Part shown: positions 1 to 7,564 of the stretch, piece by piece
How the letters are laid out: each line of letters starts with the position of its first letter
Numbering within the stretch: position 1 is the first letter of the stretch
Origin: an uncultured Prevotella sp.
GTDB lineage: Bacteria; Bacteroidota; Bacteroidia; Bacteroidales; Bacteroidaceae
Reading direction: 5' to 3'
NCBI GenBank assembly: GCA_944320195.1
Contig: CALUGP010000016.1
Coordinates: 1 to 61,772 of the forward strand
DNA: 61,772 nt
The notes under the pieces: generated by a model
The model's input: only the letters and a program-made list of their open reading frames with translations
Told to the model about the DNA's origin: nothing
Databases searched by the model: none
Translations under genes and position numbers: made by a program

Positions 1-40
1 GCCATAAAGATGGCGAAATTCTAACGCTTTCAATTTAAAA

Positions 41-190
41 TTGATAATGGATAATTGAGAATTATGATTACTTTGACAAGCATTTAAGCCACAAGATAAC
101 ATAATTCTCAATTATCTTTTTTGTATAATAAATAATTGACAAGGGTAATCACAATTCTCAATTACCAATTTTCAATTCTCAATTTGATAG
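41..190. repeat. AT-rich inverted and direct repeats before xth
   Basis: No coding signal is visible in the first 193 bases. A left arm around 47-64 (GATAATTGAGAATTATG) is answered by a right arm around 101-119 (CATAATTCTCAATTATC). The word TTCTCAATT then recurs three more times up to the start codon of the next gene. It is one of several simple-word inverted repeats in this window whose right arm ends within a few bases of a start codon. Confidence 0.7.
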
Positions 191-193
191 AGC

Positions 194-943
194 ATGAAAC
201 TAATATCATGGAACGTCAACGGCCTCCGCGCCTGCGAAGGAAAGGGCTTCAGCGACGCTTTCAAACAACTTGACGCCGACTTTTTCTGCCTTCAGGAAAC
301 AAAAATGCAGCAAGGACAGCTCGATTTGGCTTTCGACGGCTACAAATCATATTGGAACTACGCCGAGAAGAAAGGCTATTCGGGTACGGCCATATTCACC
401 AAACATGAGCCTTTGAGCGTCACCTACGGCCTCGGCATAGACGAGCACGACCACGAAGGACGCGTAATCACCCTCGAAACGCCCGACTTCTACTTAGTCA
501 CCGTCTACACGCCGAACTCACAGGACGGCTTACGCCGCCTCGACTATCGCATGAAATGGGAAGACGATTTCCGCGAATATCTGTTGAAACTCGACGCAGT
601 GAAGCCCGTCATCGCCTGCGGCGACATGAACGTGGCGCACAAGGAAATAGACCTTAAGAACCCCAAGACCAACCGCCGCAACGCCGGCTTCACCGACGAG
701 GAGCGCGAGAAATTTACAGACCTGCTCTCCTCCGGCTTCACCGACACCTTCCGTTACTTCCACCCCGACCTCGAAGGCGCATACTCCTGGTGGTCATACC
801 GCTTCCACGCTCGCGAGAAGAACGCCGGCTGGCGCATCGATTACTTCATCGTTTCCAACCGATTGGCAGACAAAATCAAATCAGCCAGCATCCACAACGA
901 AATCTACGGCTCTGACCATTGCCCCGTGGAGCTGGTGTTATAA
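194..943 (+). CDS. xth: Exodeoxyribonuclease III (AP endonuclease)
   Basis: Cytoplasmic DNA-repair nuclease of the exonuclease III / AP endonuclease family. It cleaves DNA 5' of abasic sites and removes nucleotides 3' to 5'. At 249 residues it is the usual length for the single-domain enzyme. The family landmarks are present in order: [13 protein letters not shown] at the N-terminus, [10 protein letters not shown] with the metal-binding Glu, [17 protein letters not shown] with catalytic Asp and Asn, WRIDYFIVS, and [10 protein letters not shown] with the terminal Asp-His. The ATG follows a block of AT-rich repeats with no recognisable -7 box. A strong hairpin follows the stop. Identification is secure. 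Confidence 0.97.
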   Translation: MKLISWNVNGLRACEGKGFSDAFKQLDADFFCLQETKMQQGQLDLAFDGYKSYWNYAEKKGYSGTAIFTKHEPLSVTYGLGIDEHDHEGRVITLETPDFYLVTVYTPNSQDGLRRLDYRMKWEDDFREYLLKLDAVKPVIACGDMNVAHKEIDLKNPKTNRRNAGFTDEEREKFTDLLSSGFTDTFRYFHPDLEGAYSWWSYRFHAREKNAGWRIDYFIVSNRLADKIKSASIHNEIYGSDHCPVELVL

Positions 944-971
944 TAAAACAACAATTACGTAATAATTATAA

Positions 972-1006
972 AAAAGGTGCAAGGCCACACAGCCTATGCA
1001 CCTTTT
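972..1006. terminator. Intrinsic terminator between convergent genes
   Basis: A ten-base-pair stem (AAAAGGTGCA with TGCACCTTTT) continues into an inner AGGC/GCCT stem. The A- and T-runs sit at the outer ends, so it could stop transcription from either side. It lies between xth and the leftward DUF3795 gene. Confidence 0.8.
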
Positions 1007-1019
1007 CAGTTAAAACGGC

Positions 1020-1370
1020 TTATTTTCTTTTGATGGTTTGACATTTACGTTTTGTCATATTTTCTGCGAAGGCTTGTTCACCTTGTTCCTTGATATAACG
1101 AATACAAGCGGAACGGTCAGAATTAAAAAGAAATGCGAACACCTTGCCTCTCCAATTGGAGAACAGCTTGCATTCCTTGACATCATGGGAGCATTCTGCA
1201 CAAGTATTGAACTTGTTTTCTTGGCAGCATGAGCGGATTTTACACCAAGTTGCCTTTTCATTTTGTTTACATCCGGGACATTTTTCTGCCAAGAACTTAC
1301 GGCAGGCCCCACAATAAAGACCGCAAGCGGCTATGTTTTGAGTGTCAGATACGATAGTTCTCATAAGCAT
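1020..1370 (-). CDS. Cysteine-rich DUF3795-like protein
   Basis: Small cytoplasmic protein of 116 residues with many cysteines. It opens with the CGLYCGACRKF motif, then CPGC, WCKIRSCC, CAECSH and a lone late Cys. That spacing is typical of DUF3795 proteins, which are thought to bind metal through these residues; the biochemical role is unknown. Its ATG overlaps the stop of the upstream zinc-ribbon gene by one base (TAATG), a sign of translational coupling. The C-terminus is very basic. Family placement rests on the cysteine pattern and length. Confidence 0.75.
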   Translation of the reverse strand: MLMRTIVSDTQNIAACGLYCGACRKFLAEKCPGCKQNEKATWCKIRSCCQENKFNTCAECSHDVKECKLFSNWRGKVFAFLFNSDRSACIRYIKEQGEQAFAENMTKRKCQTIKRK

Positions 1371-2050
1371 TAGATGTTAGAGTGGGAAAATTCGCCATTT
1401 ATCCAAAAGGTGGCTTCCGTGCCAATGAAATGCAGAAGTACGTAATTCGGGTCGCTTGCTCCACCGGGGAAATAATGAATGAACCAATCCTGCCACATCT
1501 CCTTACGGATGGAATCATCCGTGACAATCTCTACCGTGCCACGCAGGGCTACGCCATCCCCGTAATGGTCGTAGCAAAGACCGGCCTTGTTGTTCGCCTT
1601 AAAATCATTCACTTTCACGGAGTCTGCACTTGTTGCCATCCAAACCTCATGGAAACCCTTTGCACCTATCTTGGACATCTGCACAGGGCGAGGATAGCCG
1701 TTGGCGTCGATGGACACTACGGTAACGTTCTCGCATTGGGAAAGCAAATGTGTTGCTTTTTCCGTCAGTGTCCGTTCGTCTTTCACTTTCCACCGTTTCA
1801 GGTGCGGAAAGTGTTGGAACATCTGTTCTTTCGCTTGTATGGGAGTCAACTTACACTCTGTCTGCATATTCCATTGGTCTAAGAATTGCAGGCAGAACTC
1901 AATCATCTGGCTCATTGTGAACTCTTGGGTGAACCCACCGTTTTTGTAGCAATAGACGCAATAATCCTCGCTACGGCTTCCATCGGCATTGGTCCCTCTG
2001 TTCTCATCTGTCAGGGGCATACCGCAACTTTGACAAAATTTTTGTTCCAT
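1370..2050 (-). CDS. Zinc-ribbon plus pyridoxamine-phosphate-oxidase-like protein
   Basis: A 226-residue two-part protein. Residues 1-40 form a zinc ribbon (CQSCGMP and then CVYCY) of the type seen in Bacteroidetes 'putative zinc ribbon' proteins. A helical linker follows. From about residue 90 it resembles the flavin-binding split barrel of the pyridoxamine 5'-phosphate oxidase superfamily: ENVTVVSIDANGYPRPVQMS, then WMATSADSVKVNDFKANNKAGLCY. Members bind FMN or F420 and often act on small toxic molecules; the substrate here is unknown. It is coupled to the DUF3795 gene and preceded by a long structured leader, so its expression is probably regulated after initiation of transcription. Confidence 0.75.
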   Translation of the reverse strand: MEQKFCQSCGMPLTDENRGTNADGSRSEDYCVYCYKNGGFTQEFTMSQMIEFCLQFLDQWNMQTECKLTPIQAKEQMFQHFPHLKRWKVKDERTLTEKATHLLSQCENVTVVSIDANGYPRPVQMSKIGAKGFHEVWMATSADSVKVNDFKANNKAGLCYDHYGDGVALRGTVEIVTDDSIRKEMWQDWFIHYFPGGASDPNYVLLHFIGTEATFWINGEFSHSNI

Positions 2051-2310
2051 ATACGTATCTTGTTCAATGCCTGTCAGTCCCTTTACAGGCGGTTATAAAA
2101 TGCAAGAGCGTGGAACTGCAATGCTACCACGTCTAAGTTGGAGGTCGTAGGAAACCTTTAGCACGGATATGGTAATAGCAGCCCACGCTATGACGTGAGA
2201 ACCACTATGCCATCTCTCGTGCCAAGTCCGAAATTTCCTACGTTTCCAACTTACAAGATAAGCATAACGCTTCTACTTTATTCTTATGTACAGAAAGAGT
2301 TGCCTCTATC
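2051..2310 (-). promoter_or_regulatory. Structured 5' leader RNA of the zinc-ribbon gene
   Basis: This is the spacer between a predicted -7 box (2317-2324, minus strand) and the ATG at 2050. The minus-strand transcript can form five stems. P1 pairs 2234-2252 with 2135-2154 (19-20 bases, minor mismatch). P2, imperfect, pairs 2210-2222 with 2161-2172. P3 is CACG/CGTG at 2184-2197. P4 is CGTGG/CCACG at 2109-2131. P5 is GCCTGT/ACAGGC at 2069-2090. A four-codon ORF precedes P1 and its stop overlaps the P1 arm. The layout resembles attenuation leaders such as the one known upstream of Bacteroides tetQ. No Rfam family was recognised. Confidence 0.6.
2251..2265 (-). CDS. Candidate leader peptide MLIL
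   Basis: A four-codon ORF (Met-Leu-Ile-Leu-stop) near the start of the predicted leader transcript. Its TAA stop overlaps the first two bases of the P1 arm, so a ribosome paused here would mask P1 and let the downstream RNA refold. Such a short ORF can occur by chance; the position is what makes it suggestive. Confidence 0.35.
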   Translation of the reverse strand: MLIL

Positions 2311-2316
2311 CGATTA

Positions 2317-2345
2317 CAAAAGTAAGGGATTTTTCCGATAATCCC
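2317..2345 (-). promoter_or_regulatory. Promoter and palindromic operator of the zinc-ribbon gene
   Basis: On the minus strand, TACTTTTG (2324-2317) matches the Bacteroidetes TAnnTTTG -7 box. No clear TTTG sits at the -33 position. Instead a palindrome GGGATT-N8-AATCCC (2326-2345) abuts the -7 box and could be a protein-binding site. Confidence 0.55.
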
Positions 2346-2500
2346 CTATCGTCTAATGTTTTTATTTGCTTTTGGAGTGAAAATTTGAGTACATGCAGAA
2401 TTCAACAGCAAATGTTAAAAGCCACATTATATAACATTTTCAATGCTAAAAACGAGTATTTATGAAAATAATGAGTATTTTTGCAAACAAAGAACCAGGT

Positions 2501-2813
2501 ATGGGCAACTTTATAAAACAACAAGAAGAACGAAAAGACGCCAAAGAACGTGACAGGTTAAGACGTGACAAAATAGCCGGTTACTTTTTCAACGTTTTGA
2601 GCAAGTGAGAGCAAAAGAGTTTACTTATTTTGCCGAGCGTGAAAAACGTAGGATGAAATCAACCTTTCACAACTTACATTTGTTGCACTGGTATTAGGAA
2701 CCATTACACCTATATACACCAATAACGAATACGGAATAAATTGGTACGTGCTATCCGTAAGTCTTGCACTTACAATCGTTCTTGCCAATATCGGCAGTAA
2801 AATCTTAAAATGA
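2501..2813 (+). pseudogene. Frameshifted small membrane protein (DUF6722-like)
   Basis: The N-terminal part starts at ATG 2501 and reads 35 charged residues (MGNFIKQQEERKDAKERDRL, then RRDKIAGYFFN) before a stop at 2608. The C-terminal part resumes in another frame around 2670 and ends at 2813, reading LTFVALVLGTITPIYTNNEY followed by a second hydrophobic helix and SKILK. Joined, they give the charged-N-terminus, two-helix layout of small Bacteroidetes membrane proteins I associate with DUF6722. About 60 bases of unrelated sequence lie between the parts. A broken gene is the simplest reading; the family name is from memory. Confidence 0.55.
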
Positions 2814-2820
2814 CGATAAT

Positions 2821-2925
2821 ATGGAAATGTTAGGGGCAATTTTTACCGTGGGGCTTATAATTGCTGTTGGTTTTCTTATCTGGCTGCACTCAAAGCCGGG
2901 CAAGAAATGGCTTGCCAATTTGTAA
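2821..2925 (+). CDS. Single-helix small membrane protein
   Basis: A 34-residue ORF (MEMLGAIFTVGLIIAVGFLI, then a short basic tail) with one predicted transmembrane helix. It starts seven bases after the broken DUF6722-like gene ends and is followed by a clear terminator, so the two were probably one transcription unit. Function unknown. Confidence 0.5.
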   Translation: MEMLGAIFTVGLIIAVGFLIWLHSKPGKKWLANL

Positions 2926-2952
2926 GAATTATTTTTAGAAACTATGTAATAG

Positions 2953-2986
2953 CCGCGTTCCTATTATGGGAGCGCGGTTTTATTTT
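2953..2986 (+). terminator. Intrinsic terminator
   Basis: Stem CCGCG/CGCGG continues with TTCC/GGGA past one bulged G around a TATTAT loop. It is followed by TTTTATTTT. It closes the small membrane-protein unit. Confidence 0.75.
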
Positions 2987-3057
2987 GCTACCAAAAGGAA
3001 AGCCATACCTTCAGTAGTATAGGCATATATTGAATAAATATATTTCTTAGCGGTTAA

Positions 3058-3254
3058 AATGTCACACTGTCACGATGCAAGGAAATGTGCTAACTGTCAG
3101 AAGATTAAGCTGTGACAGTAACTAAGACGGCACTTTCACAAATGTCACGGCGCAAGACGGAGCGTTACGGTGGTGACATTAAACGGCGGGGCAATGTCAC
3201 GGCGCAAGGCGGTGAAGGCCAAAGGGTTACGTCCGGCGGTGACATTGTGACATT
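3058..3254. repeat. Palindromic block with keyword GTCAC/GTGAC
   Basis: The block is bounded by AATGTCACACTGTCAC (3058-3073) and GTGACATTGTGACATT (3239-3254), inverted copies with one mismatch. Inside, GTCAC or GTGAC recurs several times, twice inside AATGTCACGGCGCAAG. A 72-codon ORF crosses it, but its composition follows the repeats and it was not called as a gene. Confidence 0.65.
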
Positions 3255-3369
3255 GGTTGCAAGCATTTTTTACGATGGCACGGCAGTTTGTAATGCAAAA
3301 GGCGATAAACGGCAAGGCGGAAGGCGGTAAATCAACATGCCAAAAGGCACAAATTGCAGTGCGTCCAAA

Positions 3370-3489
3370 CGGTCAGTAGGTAATCAGTCATTCCGCAGAA
3401 ATGCGGAATCAAGTAACAAATACACTCAAAAGCAGTTTTTTCACACTGGATTCCGCATTTCTGCGGAATGACAGATTACCCTATGACCG
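3370..3489. repeat. Paired TTCCGCA-GAAA-TGCGGAA palindromes, copy 1
   Basis: Two ~41-base arms (3370-3410 and 3449-3489) are inverted copies of each other with about four differences. Each arm also contains its own hairpin, ATTCCGCA-GAAA-TGCGGAAT or its complement. The arrangement resembles paired REP elements. A second copy lies at 43973-44087. Confidence 0.8.
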
Positions 3490-3560
3490 CTTGAAGTAGG
3501 ATTATAAACACATTCTCCTAATGCCGAACTCATATTAAGAGCAATACAAAAACAAGAGTA

Positions 3561-3765
3561 GAATATCTTTCATCTGTCATTTTCTTATATAAGGCAGTGG
3601 CTGTCAGACTGTTACGGGCTGACAGATGTTTGACGCATCATTCAGCCGTATGTCAACTTACAGTAAAAGATGAATAATGGCTGACAGATGCCGGCGGTGT
3701 CTGTCAGCGCGTAACATACAGGTATTCAAAGTGTTATCAGTAAAACTGACAGATGAAAGATATTC
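3561..3765. repeat. CTGACAG element, copy 1
   Basis: A ~205-base non-coding block bounded by a perfect 19-base inverted repeat, GAATATCTTTCATCTGTCA at 3561-3579 and its complement at 3747-3765. CTGACAG or CTGTCAG recurs inside, including a 7-bp hairpin at 3601-3625. Related blocks lie at 43665-43857 and 51509-51605. Confidence 0.7.
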
Positions 3766-3855
3766 TTACCTGAAATCAATACTGAAAAACGTTGCGGCTG
3801 AGCCTTCAATCTTTCATAGGACAGGTCAAAGCGCTGGCAGTCAACGAGTTAGACT

Positions 3856-3943
3856 GTGAAAGATACGCGGCGGCATGTTTCACTATATTTCACTCGCTAC
3901 AACGCGGTGAAAGAATGGCGAAGGATTAAAAGCCATCTTTCAC
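3856..3943. repeat. Palindromic block with keyword GTGAAAG/TTTCAC
   Basis: GTGAAAGAT (3856-3864) faces ATCTTTCAC (3935-3943). TTTCAC or GTGAAAG occurs three more times between them. It is the last of four such blocks between 3.06 and 3.94 kb. The rest of this gene-free stretch shows nothing recognisable. Confidence 0.5.
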
Positions 3944-4033
3944 CATACCAGAAGTCGTTGTACTGCAGACGAACAGACATAACCTCTACATTCACTAATG
4001 ATTCGTATTTGCTGAAATTAAAAACATCTTTCT

Positions 4034-6655
4034 TCAAAATTGGAAAAACACACCAAACATAATGTTGCGTGGCCGTATGTTGAACGAGCGGTAGGTACGG
4101 CTCACCCCATCGTATATTACATAAGTGAAACGCTTATTGTCAAGTAGGTTTGTGCCGCTTAGGTTCACTTCAAAATGCTTGAACACACGTGTTATGCTGG
4201 CATCCATAAGAAACGTGTGCTTTGCAGTGCCTTCCGCGATTTCGTTGTAGTAATGCTCGGCCGTAACGGAAAACAGCCATTCCTTGCATGGGATTATGTC
4301 GCACTTGAGGCAGTGTGACAGGTTGTCAAGGCCATAACTTGTTCCTGCCGATGGCATTTTCAGCTGCATGTAGTCATAGTCAAGAGAATATTCAACCGAA
4401 AGCCAGTCCAACGGCTTCATCTTCAGGCTCGGCGAAATTCTTACAGTCGAGACGTTGTAATCTGTCCTTGTGAAGTCTTGGTAAAGATACGAGTCAGACA
4501 AACTATACCCGGCATCAAGCGTCAACGTCGCCTTGATTGCGTCTATGCCTTTGCTCAACCGCCATGACAACTGCCATAGGCTTGACCGTCCGTCAGCCTT
4601 TGTGAAACCGTTGACAATGTAATTGCCGACAAAACAACGCGAGCTTATCCAAGGATAATCGGTGAACATATATGAAAAAGACATACGCGAGAACAGCGCA
4701 CTAAGGGGCTGCTCATAGGAAATGCCAACAGTTGCGTCAGCCGACATGCCGCAGTCATAATTAATCCAGCCCGTAGACAAATTGCGGTAGTCTGACATCA
4801 CAAGCCCTTGGTAAAAAGACTGTTCATCCACTTCAGCCTGCCTGTACGCTCCCGATACGTTTACCTTCAACGAGGATGTCAGGCCGTATTCCAAGTTGAG
4901 CATGGCTGACACCTGGGGCTTGCTCTTGTCTTGTACCCCGGCCGTGGCGCCTCCGTTGAAATGATAGAATGTATATGATAGCGGCAGGCGCAATGTCGCA
5001 CCGAAGTTGTTGTTTCTCACCTCGAATACGGGAGTGAAATAAACGCGCCAGTAAGTCATACGTATGTCGTTGCGCGCAGTCCCCAATGAGTCGGGCAAGC
5101 CGTAAGCGTGGCTGTCCAAGGTACGGTTCATTCCTGTGACGCCGAATACGCCCGATACAGTGAACGGTGACATCACAAAACCCAAAGAGGTGTAAGTGTC
5201 CGTAAAAAAAGCCGCAGTGTTTACAACCTGTCGCTGCGTAACGGAGCCGCCATCACAGTCATTGCGTGTAACCGTAAGTCGTTGGGGCTTATCATGATAC
5301 ATGTTGAACGAGCGAAGCTCAAATATGTTGCGCCCGAAACGCTTTATGAACTGCAGCTTGTCAGACACTTGCTTGGAAATCAGACTACCGTCAGACTTGT
5401 TAGGATAGGTGCCGGAAAAGTTCTTTACAGAACTGTTCCATTGCAGGTTCGCCTTGATGTTGTTCTCCAAGTAAAGAGTCGACAGGTTGGCACGTAGAGG
5501 TATCTCGATATTCAATACGTCTTGGCCTAGGCTTTCATGTGCCTCGTCCTCGGTCGTGACTGAGCTGCCGTCGTTGAAAAAATAGGTGATGCTGCCGCCA
5601 TTGTCGGCTGTCAACGCATTGTTCATATAAGAGGCGTTGACTGACAGGTCGATGTCTTTTGAGATGTTTACGAGGTTGTTCGTACTCACCATGTGTGTCT
5701 TGTTGAAACGCGAACGGCTGGGCTCAAGTTGTGAAAGCGCGCTCGGATTGACGTCAATGAAACTGTGCAGGCTGTAATTAAGCCCGAAACCGCCACGCAA
5801 ATCGTCAATAGAAAAATCTGCCAGTTCATGCGAGAGGTCGCTGCCCGTATTGTTAGTCTTGTATGTGTCAAGCGTCTGTATCTCCTTTGCAAAGCGCATC
5901 AACGACAGCTCACCCTGCCAAAGCGCCGGACTTACACCTCCGGCGGCCTTTACCGTGCCCGCCCATGCTGAACGTGCGCGGCTCTTAAGCCGCAGGTTAA
6001 TTGCCGGACTTTGAGAGAAAGACACGTCTTCCAGCACACGTATCGGCTGATGGTTCTCCATAACCTCGACGGTTGCCACATCCTCCTGGTGCACGGTGTT
6101 CGTCGCCAGGCCGTAACGGCCGCCAAGCAAGTCCTTGCCTTCAATGTAGAACTTGTTTATCTGCTGCCCGTTATAGCTTATTGCGCCGTTTTCCGCCACG
6201 TCAATGCCAGGCATCTTTTTCAGCACGTCGCCGATTGTGCGGTCGTGCACACCTGCGTACTTGGCGACATTGTAAAGTACCGTATCCCCCTTCATGCTTA
6301 TCGACGGAGCCTTGACGATGACTTCCCTCAGCTTTGTGGCCTGCTCTTTCAACGCCGCATCATACTTGTTCCGATTGGGCACAATGCTTGTAACACAGGT
6401 TTCATATCCCATCATCGTGAACACAAGCTCTTTGCCGCTTAGGGCGTCGTCGTATTTCATCGTGTAGCAGCCATCCGCATCGGTGCGTGTGAACGCCCGT
6501 ATAGCAGTTTCACCCTTGCTCCGCAGTTGCACCGACACGGCAGGCAAGGCTTCGCCCGAAGACTTGTCGGTAACCCTACCTTTCAGTACGGCGGCTTGCG
6601 GCAATGCCGGCATGTAAAAAGGAACCAGCATTAAAATGAAAAGAAATCTCCTCAT
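4034..6655 (-). CDS. TonB-dependent-receptor-like outer membrane barrel
   Basis: Outer membrane beta-barrel protein of 873 residues. A signal peptide (1-20, MRRFLFILMLVPFYMPALPQ) is followed by a carboxypeptidase-regulatory-like domain (about 24-105, LKGRVTDKSSGEALPAVSVQ), a plug-like domain (about 115-225, with VLKKMPGIDV and INKFYIEGKDLLGGRY), then a long barrel ending in the beta-signal FGVFFQF. This is the 'outer membrane beta-barrel family' rather than a classical SusC receptor. It begins 33 bases after the GLPGLI gene, a pairing common in Bacteroidetes and probably concerned with uptake or surface display. The ligand is unknown. Confidence 0.85.
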   Translation of the reverse strand: MRRFLFILMLVPFYMPALPQAAVLKGRVTDKSSGEALPAVSVQLRSKGETAIRAFTRTDADGCYTMKYDDALSGKELVFTMMGYETCVTSIVPNRNKYDAALKEQATKLREVIVKAPSISMKGDTVLYNVAKYAGVHDRTIGDVLKKMPGIDVAENGAISYNGQQINKFYIEGKDLLGGRYGLATNTVHQEDVATVEVMENHQPIRVLEDVSFSQSPAINLRLKSRARSAWAGTVKAAGGVSPALWQGELSLMRFAKEIQTLDTYKTNNTGSDLSHELADFSIDDLRGGFGLNYSLHSFIDVNPSALSQLEPSRSRFNKTHMVSTNNLVNISKDIDLSVNASYMNNALTADNGGSITYFFNDGSSVTTEDEAHESLGQDVLNIEIPLRANLSTLYLENNIKANLQWNSSVKNFSGTYPNKSDGSLISKQVSDKLQFIKRFGRNIFELRSFNMYHDKPQRLTVTRNDCDGGSVTQRQVVNTAAFFTDTYTSLGFVMSPFTVSGVFGVTGMNRTLDSHAYGLPDSLGTARNDIRMTYWRVYFTPVFEVRNNNFGATLRLPLSYTFYHFNGGATAGVQDKSKPQVSAMLNLEYGLTSSLKVNVSGAYRQAEVDEQSFYQGLVMSDYRNLSTGWINYDCGMSADATVGISYEQPLSALFSRMSFSYMFTDYPWISSRCFVGNYIVNGFTKADGRSSLWQLSWRLSKGIDAIKATLTLDAGYSLSDSYLYQDFTRTDYNVSTVRISPSLKMKPLDWLSVEYSLDYDYMQLKMPSAGTSYGLDNLSHCLKCDIIPCKEWLFSVTAEHYYNEIAEGTAKHTFLMDASITRVFKHFEVNLSGTNLLDNKRFTYVIYDGVSRTYRSFNIRPRNIMFGVFFQF

Positions 6656-6688
6656 GCTTACATGTTTTATGACGATTCGACAACGTCC

Positions 6689-7513
6689 TTACCATTTTTC
6701 CATTCCGCCTGGTACGGGCACGTCTTTCCCGTCTCCGGCTGATATGTTGCCGATGCCAAGGCTGCTCATCTGTGCGGAAATGATTGTACGCTCTTTCCTT
6801 TTCGCGCTTGCAAACTTTCTTAAAGTGGTCTCCACATAATCGTGGTACTTGTAAAACATCAGGGGCTGTACTTCTGTCTGCCGTATACCGACGGCTATGA
6901 AATGGTAAAACATCTTGCTGTCGTAAACTTCAAGTATCAGTCCGGGCAGACCGTTGAATTTCCACGGCCCGTCGTAAACAGGGATTTCCGTGGAAAACCA
7001 TGCCACATAATGCCGACCCCTGAAGTCGCACTCTGCCTTCTGGCACGTGTAGCCCAATATTGCCTTGGTAGAGTCTGACATGACCCAGTTCTGCGGTATG
7101 TAGTCTTCCTCATACGTGAAGTATGACGTCGCCACTTGGTCGGCTACCGTAATCTTGCTGTCTGGCCAATTCTTGTAGACATACTCGTTGATTGACGTCT
7201 TTGCCCCCGGCATGGAATTGTACTGGCGTGAACGTATTGCCGCCACCATCATGTCGCCCCAAAGCCTGTCTCCGCCAGGAGTGCTGCACAACGAGTCAAC
7301 ATAAAATGTCTTCATATTATAAAACAGGCTGGCCTTCTTCCCTATGCGCAGAATCCCCCAGTCCTCATTATAATTGTCGTTGTTCAGCGTGTCGTCTGTC
7401 TCCATTATGCGGTATTGGCATTCAAGTATGGGCTGCGGATCGATTACACGGCTGGTCTGTGCCATGGCAGACGGGCCTAAAAACGTCAGCAATAAGTAAA
7501 CGATTTTTCTCAT
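6689..7513 (-). CDS. GLPGLI family secreted protein
   Basis: A 274-residue protein with a signal peptide (MRKIVYLLLTFLGPSAMAQ). The name-giving motif is intact at residues 188-193 in the context KFNGLPGLILEVYD. Upstream elements typical of the family are also visible: LGYTCQKAECDFRGRHYVAW and IPVYDGPWKF. Function is unknown; members are usually encoded beside outer membrane receptors, as here. The final segment from about residue 236 is rich in Gly, Pro and Lys. It lies 51 bases after a secreted hypothetical protein and is probably co-transcribed with it. Confidence 0.9.
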   Translation of the reverse strand: MRKIVYLLLTFLGPSAMAQTSRVIDPQPILECQYRIMETDDTLNNDNYNEDWGILRIGKKASLFYNMKTFYVDSLCSTPGGDRLWGDMMVAAIRSRQYNSMPGAKTSINEYVYKNWPDSKITVADQVATSYFTYEEDYIPQNWVMSDSTKAILGYTCQKAECDFRGRHYVAWFSTEIPVYDGPWKFNGLPGLILEVYDSKMFYHFIAVGIRQTEVQPLMFYKYHDYVETTLRKFASAKRKERTIISAQMSSLGIGNISAGDGKDVPVPGGMEKW

Positions 7514-7564
7514 AACCTACATTAATTTATATGTAAAATCAACATTCACGCTTGTGCAAGACGC

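Noticed and set aside
3112-3330. A 72-codon frame in the gene-poor stretch
   Set aside because: Its codons simply translate the GTCAC palindromic block and no start signal is present.
3058-3943. Possible CRISPR array
   Set aside because: Words occur in both orientations at irregular spacing, with no constant repeat-spacer period and no cas genes.
3677-4062. Two overlapping 60-68-codon frames
   Set aside because: They cross the CTGACAG and GTGAAAG blocks and the 3' end of the barrel gene; no domain or promoter support.
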